The position numbers and the translations under genes were made by a program. From Ruania zhangjianzhongii (GTDB lineage Bacteria > Actinomycetota > Actinomycetes > Actinomycetales > Beutenbergiaceae), in contig NZ_CP042828.1 in NCBI RefSeq assembly GCF_008000995.1, positions 3,772,882-3,836,881 on the forward strand: a stretch of 64,000 bases of DNA, written 5' to 3'. This document shows, piece by piece, positions 16,417 through 24,788 of this stretch (position 1 is its first letter; each line of letters opens with the position of its first letter). The notes under the pieces were generated by a model. The model did not search any database and was not told the DNA's origin. It saw only the letters and a list, made by a program, of their open reading frames with translations.

Positions 16417-18045
16417 TCACCGTGGATTCCGCGGATTGGCAGAGGCATAGACGACGTGCGCCAGGCAGTACAGCGACGACGGGAGCTCGTCGAGAACGCC
16501 CGAGTCGAGCAGCGCACGGGTATGACCGAGCACCCCCTGGTTCCAGGGGGTCAGACTCGCCCAGGCCAACGACTGACGCTCGTAGGCCGGCATCCCGGTG
16601 GCACCATCGCCGTCCACAAAGCGAAAGACGCTGGGCGAACCGTCGTCTTCTGTCGTTGCCACATTCTCGGTGTAGGTGGCGGCCAGTCCGCGTAGCTCGG
16701 CCGTGCCGAACGGCGGGCGGCGCCCGGGCCGGAAGGACCGGAGGCCGCGGTAGTACTCGAGCGCGAAGTTCACATCGATCTGGGCGTGACTGGTGTCTTC
16801 AAGGACTTGGTTCGGCGGATACCAGGGCCGGTACTGCGAACGTGGGCTGTCGATGTCCCAGCCGTTGTAGGCATCCCCCTGCGGCCGCCAGTACGGCCAC
16901 ACGTAGGCCGAGCCGTCCGGCACCATGCTGTCTCGCAACGTCCACCCCAGGGCCGTGGCGCGGTCGATGTACTGACGGTCACCGGTGACGGTGGCCATCG
17001 CCGCGATGGCCCGGCCGAGGGCAAGGAAGTGGTTCAGCGGGTTGTCCATCCCGGCGTGCCACACCGGCGCATCGGGCAGCGTGACGTAGTAGCCCGACCC
17101 CTCCGTGGTCTCGCGCCACTCCGGGTCATGGACAGCGATCGCATCGGCGGCTGCCGCCAGATAGGTCTCGGCCCGCTGGGCGTAGGTCGGGTTCGACCGC
17201 AGGCCCGAGTCGCCTCGCACCAGCTGGGCGAAGAGCACCATCGGCTGCACGATCTGGCCAGTGTGCGCCTCGAAGATGTAGGGCGGCGAGTGCATCTGGT
17301 ACTCGCCCGGTGCGATATCGGTGGCCGCCGGGTCCGCACGGAGGTCTCGGAGGGTGATCAGCATCCGCTGCGGGGCTTCGGTCTTGAACCCCTCGAGCAC
17401 CCGCTGGACCGCGTAGTGAGGATCGGCCGGGTCGGCGCTCAGGCCCTCATGGGTTGTTGTTCGGTCATAGTGAGTGTTGTGCGCCGACAGGCCGAACTCG
17501 CCAGCGGCTCCCGACGTCACCGTGACGGTAGTCCAATCGGCATAGGCGAGCGCCGACCGCACTTCGAAGACCGGTTGCCCGGTCCTGTCCGGGATGGTGG
17601 CGTAGCCCACTGTCTGGTGGTGGTCCGCACGCCAGGCCGGGTGGGAGACGCCGGCGAAGTCGGTCACGCCACGTTCACTGTCCCGGCTGGCCAGCACGTG
17701 ATCGATGTGGTCGATCATCTTGTCCAGGTAGTGCGTGTCGTGAGTGGACTGATACATCAGCGCATAGCCCTGCAGCACATAGGCCTCACCCCAGGCAAGC
17801 TTCCCGCTCAGCCCGGAGCTGTCCTTGTCGTTCGTCTCGTGCTTGTACCCGTCGCCACCGTTCAGCGCAGTGTCCAGCCGATCAAAGTGCGCACGGGAGA
17901 TGAGATCGTCCGGCGCAGTGGCGCGTGCGAGCGGCGGACGGCGATCCAGGAGCGTCATGCCGACAGTGGCGGCGCCCACGATGCCTACGCCGCGCAAGAA
18001 CCCCCGGCGTCGCACCAGCCGATCATCGCGGTGCGGATGAGTCAC
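16417..18045 (-). CDS. Tat-exported alpha/alpha-toroid-like protein, paralogue of 5490-6995
   Basis: A 542-residue exported protein of unknown activity. GTG at 18045 is the start: AGGAG lies 5 nt before it, and the peptide then opens with a twin-arginine signal (LVRRRGFLRGVGIVGAA). The mature part shares ordered blocks with 5490-6995: LAWGEAYVLQGYALMY, YLDKMIDHIDHVLAS, RGVTDFAG, and EDTSHAQIDVNF near the C-terminus. Aromatic clusters such as YVWPYWRPQGDAYNGWD suggest sugar binding. It lies 63 nt upstream of the class III aminotransferase on the same strand. Like its paralogue it could be a lyase, epimerase or glycosidase; no diagnostic catalytic motif is recognised. Confidence 0.8.
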   Translation of the reverse strand: MTHPHRDDRLVRRRGFLRGVGIVGAATVGMTLLDRRPPLARATAPDDLISRAHFDRLDTALNGGDGYKHETNDKDSSGLSGKLAWGEAYVLQGYALMYQSTHDTHYLDKMIDHIDHVLASRDSERGVTDFAGVSHPAWRADHHQTVGYATIPDRTGQPVFEVRSALAYADWTTVTVTSGAAGEFGLSAHNTHYDRTTTHEGLSADPADPHYAVQRVLEGFKTEAPQRMLITLRDLRADPAATDIAPGEYQMHSPPYIFEAHTGQIVQPMVLFAQLVRGDSGLRSNPTYAQRAETYLAAAADAIAVHDPEWRETTEGSGYYVTLPDAPVWHAGMDNPLNHFLALGRAIAAMATVTGDRQYIDRATALGWTLRDSMVPDGSAYVWPYWRPQGDAYNGWDIDSPRSQYRPWYPPNQVLEDTSHAQIDVNFALEYYRGLRSFRPGRRPPFGTAELRGLAATYTENVATTEDDGSPSVFRFVDGDGATGMPAYERQSLAWASLTPWNQGVLGHTRALLDSGVLDELPSSLYCLAHVVYASANPRNPR

Positions 18046-18103
18046 GATTCTCCTGTCCGACGCGGTCCTGGCAACGCCTGTGGATGCCGTGTCACCACTG
18101 CAC

Positions 18104-19342
18104 TCACCCGCCCGCCTGGACCGTGCTGGATTGCAGCTCCGCTGCGGCGCCGGCCACCTTGGCCAGGGCGGACGCGACGGCACTGGTCTGATCCTCGGTC
18201 CCGGAGAGGTAGCGGTGCGGGAGCCAGATCGTGTCGGTGGAGACCAGGTCGGCCTGCGGGCACGGTGCCTCCGGGTAGGGCTGGCCCAGCCGGGCGGCCA
18301 CCTCCCGGGCGTCGGTGACCACTGCCTCGTTGCGGTGCAGCGGCACGTAGCCGGGCGAAGCGTGCACGCCTTCGGCGGCGAGCGCCTGCACGGCGGCGTC
18401 CCGCAGCCCGAGCCGGCCCAGCTCGGCCAGGCGCAAGATGAACAGGTGGTGCCCGTGGCTGGTGAGGTTCGGATCCGGCGGCGCGAGCTGGACGCCCTCG
18501 ACCCGCTCGAGCTCGGCGCGCAGCTGCTGGCTGCGGCTCTCCCGCAGCTCCTGGTCCGCGGGATGGCGCCGGAGCTGGGGGCGGAGCACAGCGGCCTGGA
18601 ACTCGGTCAGGCGCAGGTTGTAGCCGACGTGCTGGTGCTGATACCAGCCGCCGCCGCGGACCCGGCCCACGTTCACCAGCGAGTAGAGCGCGTCAGCGAG
18701 CGCGGGGTCGGAGGTGGTGACCAGACCGCCCTCACCGGCGGTGATGTTCTTGCTGCTCTGGAAGCTGAACGTGCCCATATCGCCGAGGGATCCGACGGCC
18801 TGGCCGCGGAAGCGGGTGCCGATCGCCTGGGCGCAGTCCTCGATCACCGCGATGCCGCGGGTGCGGCCCAGCTCGCGGAAGGCGTCCATATCGGCAGCGC
18901 GGCCGGCCAGGTGCACCGGGACGATGGCCCGGGTGCGTTCGGTGATCGCCGCGGCACTGGCCGCCGGGTCCAGCAGGTGGGTCTGCGGGTCGACGTCGGC
19001 GAAGACCGGCACGGCGCCGAGGAACAGCGCCGCAGAGGCGGTCGCGATGAACGTGTACGGCGGCACGATCACTTCGTCGCCCAGGCCCACGCCGCAGGCT
19101 CGCAGGGCCGCGACGATCGCCAGGGTGCCGTTCACCAGGGCGGTGCCGTGGGCCGCGTCCTGGTAGTGGGCGAACTCCTGCTCGAACTCGGCCACCACCG
19201 GCCCGGCAGTGCTCCCCCACTTCCCGGAGCGGTAGACCTCGAGGAGTGCTTTCTCCTCGTCGGCGTCCGGTTGCGGCCAGGTGGGAAAGTCGCCGAGGCC
19301 CTGCAGTGCAGGCGTGCCTCCATGGACGGCGAGCTCCGACAT
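18104..19342 (-). CDS. DegT/DnrJ/EryC1/StrS aminotransferase
   Basis: A 412-residue PLP-dependent sugar aminotransferase-like protein. The Schiff-base lysine is Lys198 in TFSFQSSKNITAGEGG; VIEDCAQAIG carries the cofactor Asp; NGTLAIVAAL is the phosphate-binding turn. The family usually aminates keto-sugar nucleotides or cyclitols; some members dehydrate. ATG at 19342 is favoured over ATG at 19369 because AAGGAG is 7 nt upstream. It leads the minus-strand catabolic transcript and is divergent from a second DegT gene, with which it shares only family features; both begin with the same (L/V)-x-GGTP motif. Confidence 0.9.
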   Translation of the reverse strand: MSELAVHGGTPALQGLGDFPTWPQPDADEEKALLEVYRSGKWGSTAGPVVAEFEQEFAHYQDAAHGTALVNGTLAIVAALRACGVGLGDEVIVPPYTFIATASAALFLGAVPVFADVDPQTHLLDPAASAAAITERTRAIVPVHLAGRAADMDAFRELGRTRGIAVIEDCAQAIGTRFRGQAVGSLGDMGTFSFQSSKNITAGEGGLVTTSDPALADALYSLVNVGRVRGGGWYQHQHVGYNLRLTEFQAAVLRPQLRRHPADQELRESRSQQLRAELERVEGVQLAPPDPNLTSHGHHLFILRLAELGRLGLRDAAVQALAAEGVHASPGYVPLHRNEAVVTDAREVAARLGQPYPEAPCPQADLVSTDTIWLPHRYLSGTEDQTSAVASALAKVAGAAAELQSSTVQAGG

Positions 19343-19458
19343 GGACAATCTCCTTCGAGTTACGGTCATGCCTTTATAGGCTTCACAGTAGCGACAAAAT
19401 TATGGATAGTCGATAGCGTGTGCGGAACGACCGCATCCGGAAAGGCGAGAACCCTGCT
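19343..19458. promoter_or_regulatory. Divergent promoter region between two DegT genes
   Basis: A 116-bp spacer with a marked AT-rich core (about 19368-19415) in an otherwise GC-rich region. It includes GCCT/AGGC arms around TTTA-T at 19368-19379 and TATGGA at 19401-19406, a possible -10 for the rightward gene. No regulator gene is adjacent, so the controlling protein is not evident. Confidence 0.45.
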
Positions 19459-20694
19459 ATGTCCGACCAGCTGGCCCTCGACGGCGGAACCCCGATCCGC
19501 AGCACACCGTTCCCGCAGGTGGGCGACGCCTCGGGACGCACCTTAGGTGAGGAAGAAGCGCAAGCTGCTGCCGCCGTCGTGCGCAGTGGGCGCCTGAACC
19601 TGACCGTGGGTGAGCAGACCCGGGAACTGGAGCGTGAGTTCGCCGACTACTACGGCGTGGGCCACGCCGTGGCCTCCACCTCCGGTACCGCGGCGATCCA
19701 TCTCGCCGTGGCCGCGGTCAACCCGGAGCCCGGTGCGGAGATCATCACCACCGGGATCTCCGATGCCGGCACCATCATGCCGATCCTGGCGCAGAACGCG
19801 ATCCCGGTGTTCGCTGACGTGGACGCGAACACCGGCAACCTGGACGTGGAGTCCGTGCGGGCGCTGATCTCCGACCGCACCTGCGCGATCATCGCCGTGC
19901 ACCTGTTCGGCTGCCCGGCGCCGGTGACCGAGCTGCGTGAGCTGGCCGATGCTCATGGCATCACCCTGATCGAGGACTCGGCGCAGGCGTATCTGACCAG
20001 GACGGACCCGGACGGTGCCCTGGCCGGCACGGTCGGGCACATCGGCTGCTTCTCCCTGCAGCAGTCCAAGCACATCACTGCCGGAGACGGCGGGCTGACC
20101 ATCACCGACGATGACCAGCTGGCCCGCCGGGCGAGGCTGTTCGCGGACAAGGCCTGGCCGCGAGACACCGGGGAGCGCACCCATTTGTTCCTCGGACTGA
20201 ACTACCGGATGACCGAGCTCCAGTCCGCGATCGCCCGGATCCAGCTCACCCGGTTGGCCGGTGTGGTGCAGCGCCGGCGGGAGCGAGCCGAGGAGCTGAC
20301 GGCCGTGCTGTCCGAGCTGCCCGGGCTCGAGCCGGCGCCGAGCCGCGGGCACAGCTACTGGCAGTTCCCGGTGTTCGTGGACGAACACACCGCAGGCGGG
20401 GACGCGTTCCGGTACGCCGAGGCGCTGGTCGCCGAAGGGATACCGGCCACCGGGGGCTACATCACCCGGCCGCTGTACCTGACCCCTGTGCTCACCGAGG
20501 CGCAGACCTATGGCACGTCGGGATACCCGCTGGCGCAGGCGAGACAGGAGTATGCCCCCGGGCTGTGCCCGGTGACGGAGTCGCTGATCAACGGCCGGCT
20601 GCTCGTGATCGCGTGGAACGAGCAGTACACCTCCGGCGATGTGGCCGATATCGCCGCCGGCCTGCGCAAGGTACACGCTGCGAGCCATGGCTGA
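19459..20694 (+). CDS. DegT/DnrJ/EryC1/StrS aminotransferase
   Basis: A 411-residue second member of the sugar-aminotransferase family. Lys204 in CFSLQQSKHITAGDGG is the Schiff-base residue; LIEDSAQAY carries the cofactor Asp; STSGTAAIHLAV is the phosphate loop. C-terminal motifs (GHSYWQFPVFVDE, PATGGYITRPLY) resemble cyclitol or amino-sugar members such as scyllo-inosose aminotransferases, only as a family hint. ATG at 19459 gives the usual N-terminus; an upstream GTG at 19420 would add 13 residues. The ribosome site (AAAGG) is rather far from 19459, so the start is not certain. It overlaps the next gene by 8 nt. Confidence 0.86.
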   Translation: MSDQLALDGGTPIRSTPFPQVGDASGRTLGEEEAQAAAAVVRSGRLNLTVGEQTRELEREFADYYGVGHAVASTSGTAAIHLAVAAVNPEPGAEIITTGISDAGTIMPILAQNAIPVFADVDANTGNLDVESVRALISDRTCAIIAVHLFGCPAPVTELRELADAHGITLIEDSAQAYLTRTDPDGALAGTVGHIGCFSLQQSKHITAGDGGLTITDDDQLARRARLFADKAWPRDTGERTHLFLGLNYRMTELQSAIARIQLTRLAGVVQRRRERAEELTAVLSELPGLEPAPSRGHSYWQFPVFVDEHTAGGDAFRYAEALVAEGIPATGGYITRPLYLTPVLTEAQTYGTSGYPLAQARQEYAPGLCPVTESLINGRLLVIAWNEQYTSGDVADIAAGLRKVHAASHG

Positions 20695-22063
20695 TCCGGT
20701 GGGGGGTACAACAGTGCGAGCGGGGGTCGCGGTCCGGGACGTCACGCCGGCGAGCGGGTCGCCGATGTCCGGTTACGGGGTGCGCACGGCACCGTCGTCG
20801 GGGGTGCACGATCCGCTGACGGTCCGCGCGCTCGTGGTCGAGCACACCGCTTTGGTGACCGTGGACGTCGTGGGCCTGCACGAGGACACCTGCGCCCAGG
20901 TGCGGGCCGCCTGCCGGCCCTGGGCCGAGCACGTCCTGGTGCACGCCACGCACACCCACGGCGGTCCGGTGAGCATGCCCGACCGGCTGGGCGAAGGCCT
21001 GGTCCAGGCCTGGCTGGAGACGGTGGTCCACGCCTGCCGGGACGCCGTCGCCGAGGCCAGCGCCGCGCAGCAGGAGGTCACCGTGCGAGCCGGTTACGGC
21101 GCCGACCCGGGGGTGGCGAACAACCGGCGCCGCCCGGACGGTCCGATGGACCCGGCGCTGCCGGTCCTCCAGCTCGCCCGCGCCGACGGCAGCGTGCTGG
21201 CGACCCTGATCTCCTACGCCTGCCATCCGGTGGTGCTGAGCGCGGACAACCTCCTGCTCACCGCCGACTACCCCGGCCCGACGCGCCGCGCCCTGGAGGA
21301 GCAGATCGGCGGCACGGTGCTGTTCGCCACCGCCTGTGCCGGGGACCAGAACACCGGCCACTCTGCCGAGGTCACCGCACAGGGCGAAGCCGACGACCGG
21401 ACCTTCGCCCGCTGTGAGCAGGTGGGGATGCGGATCGCCACTGCCGCCCGCGAGGCCGAGCTGCGCAGTAGACCCGAGGTGCACAGTGCTTCCGGGCAGC
21501 ACGGTACTTCCGAGCAGCACAGTAGTTCAGAGCAGCACAGCGGTGACGGCGAGGTGACCTCCGCAAGCTCCGCCGTCGAGCTGGCTCTGGACGTGCCCAG
21601 CGCGGCCGAGCTAGACCGCGAGAGGGAGCACTGGGCCGCCCAGGCGGCCACCGGCTCGCGGAACACCCCGCTGTACGAGAACTGGCACGAGTGGGCCGCC
21701 CGGACCGACCCGGCAGGTCCGGCGACCTGGCAGGCGCGGGTGAACGTGCTCCGCTGGGGTCCGGCGGTGATCATCACTATGCCGGGGGAACCGTTCTGCC
21801 AGGCCGGTCTGGACCTGCGAGAGCAGGTGGCCGGCGCTGCGGCAGTGTTCGTGCTCGGCTACACCGACGGCTGCCCGGGATACCTGCCCAGCGCCAGCGA
21901 GTACCCTTTCGGCGGGTACGAGGTGTGCGATGCGCACCGCTACTACGGGATGCCCGGACCGTTCGCGCAGGGGTCGCTGGAGCGGCTGGTGGACGGCGCG
22001 GTGAAGCTGCTGCCCACGGCCGGCGTCGAGGTCACCGGCGGCACCGGGGTCACTGCCGGCTGA
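20687..22063 (+). CDS. Neutral/alkaline ceramidase-like hydrolase
   Basis: A 458-residue protein resembling the N-terminal catalytic domain of neutral ceramidases. The opening RAGVAVRDVTPASGSPMSGYG and the metal-site motif HATHTHGGP (86-94) are diagnostic; ATCAGDQNTGHS fits the conserved catalytic region. There is no signal peptide and it is shorter than true ceramidases, so it is probably a cytoplasmic amidase of another substrate; such genes often occur in sugar-catabolic loci. A low-complexity Gln-His/Ser insert (about residues 265-287) interrupts the fold. ATG at 20687 overlaps the aminotransferase stop by 8 nt, so the two are co-translated. Confidence 0.8.
   Translation: MADPVGGTTVRAGVAVRDVTPASGSPMSGYGVRTAPSSGVHDPLTVRALVVEHTALVTVDVVGLHEDTCAQVRAACRPWAEHVLVHATHTHGGPVSMPDRLGEGLVQAWLETVVHACRDAVAEASAAQQEVTVRAGYGADPGVANNRRRPDGPMDPALPVLQLARADGSVLATLISYACHPVVLSADNLLLTADYPGPTRRALEEQIGGTVLFATACAGDQNTGHSAEVTAQGEADDRTFARCEQVGMRIATAAREAELRSRPEVHSASGQHGTSEQHSSSEQHSGDGEVTSASSAVELALDVPSAAELDREREHWAAQAATGSRNTPLYENWHEWAARTDPAGPATWQARVNVLRWGPAVIITMPGEPFCQAGLDLREQVAGAAAVFVLGYTDGCPGYLPSASEYPFGGYEVCDAHRYYGMPGPFAQGSLERLVDGAVKLLPTAGVEVTGGTGVTAG
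21479..21540 (+). repeat. In-frame 18-bp tandem repeat in the ceramidase-like gene
   Basis: CAGCAC recurs at 21497, 21515 and 21533, an 18-nt period encoding six-residue units ending in QH. It lies in a surface linker and keeps the reading frame. Confidence 0.7.
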
Positions 22064-22166
22064 GTCACTGCACCACCCCGCGGGTTCACTGCGCCGCTGC
22101 GTTCACTGCGCCAGCCCGCGGGTTCACTGCGCCCCCTCCCGCGTTCACTGCGCCAGCCCGCGGGCG
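22064..22166. repeat. Tandem copies of the 3' end of the adjacent pilus gene
   Basis: The motif TTCACTGCGCC, which contains the reverse-strand stop codon of gene 22145-22624, occurs at 22144 and again at 22123, 22102 and 22085, with a degenerate copy at 22064. Spacings are 21, 21, 17 and 21 nt. The whole 81-bp gap between the two convergent genes consists of these copies. Confidence 0.75.
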
Positions 22167-22624
22167 GTGACCTCGATCTCGAACCCGTCCGCCCAGGGCA
22201 TCAGCACCCAGGGCAGCACCGGCGGGCGCACCCGCGCGGACAAGGTCACCTCGGCCACCTGCCCGTCCGGGGTGCCCGTCGGTGCCGCCACGGCGAAGTC
22301 CTCGAACTCACCGGCCACCGAGGCGGGCGCCGCCGCCAGGTAGTCCTGCACCGCGGCGTGCACGGAGGCGTCGGTGAGCGGCAGGTGGGCCACACCGGGG
22401 TCGGTGTAGTAGGTCTCGGCGTCCACCGCATCGGCAGCGTCGGCGGCGAGCGCGTCGGCCAGGGCGAGCAGCTCCTTACGCTCCAGGTAGATCGAGGAGA
22501 TGGATGCGACCACCAGCACCAGGGCCAAGGTGATCACGCCGAACACCAGGGAGAGCAGCAGGATCTGCCCGTCCTCGCGGCCGGCGTTCACTCGCGCCCA
22601 CCGGGCACGCCACCAGGCGATCAT
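22145..22624 (-). CDS. TadG/TadE-like pilus-locus membrane protein
   Basis: A 159-residue protein with one N-terminal membrane helix after EDGQILLLSLVFG (about 20-45, ILLLSLVFGVITLALVLVVA) and an extracytoplasmic remainder, the layout of TadG-type pseudopilins at the end of actinobacterial Tad loci. The pilin-type Glu+5 is absent. ATG overlaps the stop of the upstream TadE gene (ATGA). Probably a minor pilin or assembly factor. Its last codons are copied several times downstream. Confidence 0.75.
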   Translation of the reverse strand: MIAWWRARWARVNAGREDGQILLLSLVFGVITLALVLVVASISSIYLERKELLALADALAADAADAVDAETYYTDPGVAHLPLTDASVHAAVQDYLAAAPASVAGEFEDFAVAAPTGTPDGQVAEVTLSARVRPPVLPWVLMPWADGFEIEVTARGLAQ

Positions 22625-23094
22625 TGCGTCTCCCGGAAGTCGTCGACGGCGGTCATCGCCTCGGCCTCGACCCGCACCGTATCGCTGAGCGCGTCATCGA
22701 GGAACGGCGGGGTCAGCGGGAGGGGTACGTCGGTGGCCACTTCCAGGTGCAGGTACGCCCCCGGGCTCAGGCACGGGTCCTCCTGGCAGGTCACCTCGAG
22801 CGCGCTGGGGCCGTCGACGTCCATCCCCTGATCCGCGAACGCAAGCTCGACTGCGACCGCGGCATCGGCAAGGCCCTGGTCGAAGCTCTCCGCCTGGGCG
22901 ATCAGCCGGCCAGCATCGCGGGCGGCGCCGTCGGCTGCGAACGTGGCGGCCTGGACTCGGCCGAGGGTGATGATCAGGTACACCGTGGGGATCAGCAGCA
23001 CGAGGGCGACGCCGAGGAACTCCACCACTGCGCTGCCGCTCTCGTGGTCGCGGAGCCGGGCCAGGCGGCGGCGTAGCCAGAGGATCGCTTTCAC
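22621..23094 (-). CDS. TadE-like minor pseudopilin
   Basis: A 157-residue protein. DHESGSAVVEFLGVALVLLIP (about 17-37) is a TadE-type prepilin signal: Gly, then a hydrophobic helix with Glu five residues in (VVEF), cut by a prepilin peptidase. The rest is extracytoplasmic and contains a Cys pair (CQEDPC) that could form a disulphide. GTG start with AAGGCGG upstream. It acts with the Tad ATPase and membrane platform encoded upstream to build or anchor a Flp-type pilus. Confidence 0.82.
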   Translation of the reverse strand: MKAILWLRRRLARLRDHESGSAVVEFLGVALVLLIPTVYLIITLGRVQAATFAADGAARDAGRLIAQAESFDQGLADAAVAVELAFADQGMDVDGPSALEVTCQEDPCLSPGAYLHLEVATDVPLPLTPPFLDDALSDTVRVEAEAMTAVDDFRETQ

Positions 23095-23134
23095 CGGTCC
23101 GCCTTCGATGCCCGCTGCAGTGCCTCACTCCGGC

Positions 23135-23572
23135 TCATCGGCGTTCGTCCACTGCCCGGCCGGTCACGTCGATCATCCCGGCGGGCCCGAGCAGTCCGAG
23201 CACCGGCACCGGGGCGGCGATGTGCACCTCCACCACCTGGACGTCGCGGTAGTCGGCGCGCCCGGTCTCCACCTGTTGGGCGTAGTCAGCGGGCAGGGAG
23301 GAGTCGATCAGCCAGCGGGTGCGGGCGGCACCATCGGCCAGGGAGTTGCCGTCCAGCGCGGCGTACCGGGCCCCCTCGGCGGCGCTGTCGATGAGGCTGG
23401 TGCGCACGTGCAGGGTGAGCGCCAGTTGCACCACACCGAGCACCAGCACGGTCACCAGCACCGAGACGAGCAGGAAGTCCACCAGCGCTGATCCGCGGTC
23501 CTGGTCAGCCGGCCCGTTCCCCCGGCCATCCGGCCGCCGCTCCTGGTCAGGACCTTCAGGCGCCGAGGACAC
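23135..23572 (-). CDS. TadE-like minor pseudopilin
   Basis: A 145-residue protein with QDRGSALVDFLLVSVLVTVLV, a TadE-type signal helix in which the usual Glu+5 is Asp. The extracytoplasmic part has no Cys. The start is uncertain: GTG at 23572 overlaps the small upstream pilin gene by 17 nt and gives a short polar leader; an ATG at 23608 would overlap it more. No strong ribosome site is visible, so translation is probably coupled to the upstream gene. Confidence 0.72.
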   Translation of the reverse strand: MSSAPEGPDQERRPDGRGNGPADQDRGSALVDFLLVSVLVTVLVLGVVQLALTLHVRTSLIDSAAEGARYAALDGNSLADGAARTRWLIDSSLPADYAQQVETGRADYRDVQVVEVHIAAPVPVLGLLGPAGMIDVTGRAVDERR

Positions 23573-23759
23573 GGTCCATCGCGGTCTGGAACACCTGGCT
23601 GAGCGCATCGCCGGCGAGCGCCCAGATCAACACCACCAGCCCCGCCGTCATCAAGGTGACCATCACCCACCCGGGCACGTCGCCACGGTCCGGCTCGGCA
23701 CGTAACCGGCCGACGGCGCCCGCCCACCAGCGGCGCATCTGCAATCGACTCGCTCTCAT
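23556..23759 (-). CDS. Small pilin-like membrane protein of the Tad locus
   Basis: A 67-residue protein with a polar N-terminus, DRGDVPGW and then one hydrophobic helix (VMVTLMTAGLVVLIWALAG). It sits where Flp pilin genes lie in actinobacterial Tad loci, but the classical Flp processing motif (Gly with Glu five residues on) is not present; the DVPGW form is typical of an actinobacterial variant. ATG at 23759 has GGGAG 7 nt before it; ATG at 23765 is too close to that site. Confidence 0.68.
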   Translation of the reverse strand: MRASRLQMRRWWAGAVGRLRAEPDRGDVPGWVMVTLMTAGLVVLIWALAGDALSQVFQTAMDRVLGA

Positions 23760-23825
23760 CGTCATACTCCCTCTCTGCCCGGCCGAACGGTGACCGTCCA
23801 GCTCTCGTCGTTCGACTCACGCCAC

Positions 23826-23841
23826 GGCGCAGCTGCGCGCC
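23826..23841. other. Palindrome between tadC and the pilin gene
   Basis: A GC-only inverted repeat centred on CGCAGCTGCG lies in the 93-bp gap between tadC and the pilin-like gene. A hairpin here could stabilise or attenuate the pilin part of the transcript; no separate promoter is obvious. Confidence 0.35.
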
Positions 23842-23852
23842 GCACGCTCTGC

Positions 23853-24788
23853 TCATCCGATCCGCAGCACCACCAACCCTGGGAAGATCGCGAACAGGAT
23901 CGAGATCGGCAGGATGATGAAAACGACCGGTATCATCATGAAAATCTCCCGCCGACCGCCCTCCTCCATCAACGCCCGGTGCCCCACTTCACGCGCATCC
24001 TGCGCTTGCGCACGAAGCACATCCGCCAGCGGAGTGCCACGATCGACGGCGGTGGCCACGCCGTCGGTGAACCGCGCCACACTGGACAAGTCCGTGCGGG
24101 CAGCCATCCGGTCCAGCGCCTGGGTGAGCGTCCGACCGGACCGGACATCGGCCAAGGTGAGCTCCAGCTCGGCGGAGAGGTCGCCCCGCGTCGTCCGGAC
24201 CACACGCTCCAGCGCAGCGACTGGGGACTCCCCCGCCGCCACGGCCAAGGCCAAGAGCTCGGCGACGGTCGGGAACTCGGCGATCATCCGCTTCTCCCGC
24301 GCATTGGCTTGATGGCCCAGATACTGTTCCCGGGCCACTGCACCGGCCACGCCGGCCAGCACCACCAGAATCACCAGCGCAGGAAACGGAGCGTCCCTGG
24401 TGGTGCCCAGTACCAGCGCGAGCGCCAGGCCACCGGCCAGACCGAGCGCAGCCCAGATCACCTGCTCCACCCGAAAATGCTCGACGGTCATGGCCGAGCC
24501 CGCCCGGGTCAGCCGGCGCTGCACACCAGTAGCGGGACTACCGATCCGATCGAAGGCTCGCACCAGATCCCCGAGCACCGGTTGCAGCATGCGTTCCAGG
24601 GTGGGGAACGGAGTATGTGCCGGTCGGCTCCGCAACAGGCGCGACGTCGACGGCCGGTCACGCAGGTAAGGCGAGACCCGGTCGATGAGCCGCACCCGGC
24701 GGGCACTCAGCCGCCAGAGGACAAGGACCAGACCGAGACCGAACGCCAGCCCGAGCCCGGCGCCGGCCAGTGCCGCGCTGCTCGCCAT
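23853..24788 (-). CDS. tadC: Tad pilus inner-membrane platform protein TadC
   Basis: A 311-residue T2SSF-domain protein. An N-terminal helix (about 5-25), a cytoplasmic region with FPTVAELLALAVAAGESPVAALERV and RGTPLADVLRAQAQDARE, and a C-terminal hydrophobic hairpin (FMMIPVVFIILPISILFAIFPGL) are typical. With TadB it forms the platform on which the TadA ATPase works. ATG at 24788 shares a base with the tadB stop (TGATG). Confidence 0.88.
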   Translation of the reverse strand: MASSAALAGAGLGLAFGLGLVLVLWRLSARRVRLIDRVSPYLRDRPSTSRLLRSRPAHTPFPTLERMLQPVLGDLVRAFDRIGSPATGVQRRLTRAGSAMTVEHFRVEQVIWAALGLAGGLALALVLGTTRDAPFPALVILVVLAGVAGAVAREQYLGHQANAREKRMIAEFPTVAELLALAVAAGESPVAALERVVRTTRGDLSAELELTLADVRSGRTLTQALDRMAARTDLSSVARFTDGVATAVDRGTPLADVLRAQAQDAREVGHRALMEEGGRREIFMMIPVVFIILPISILFAIFPGLVVLRIG

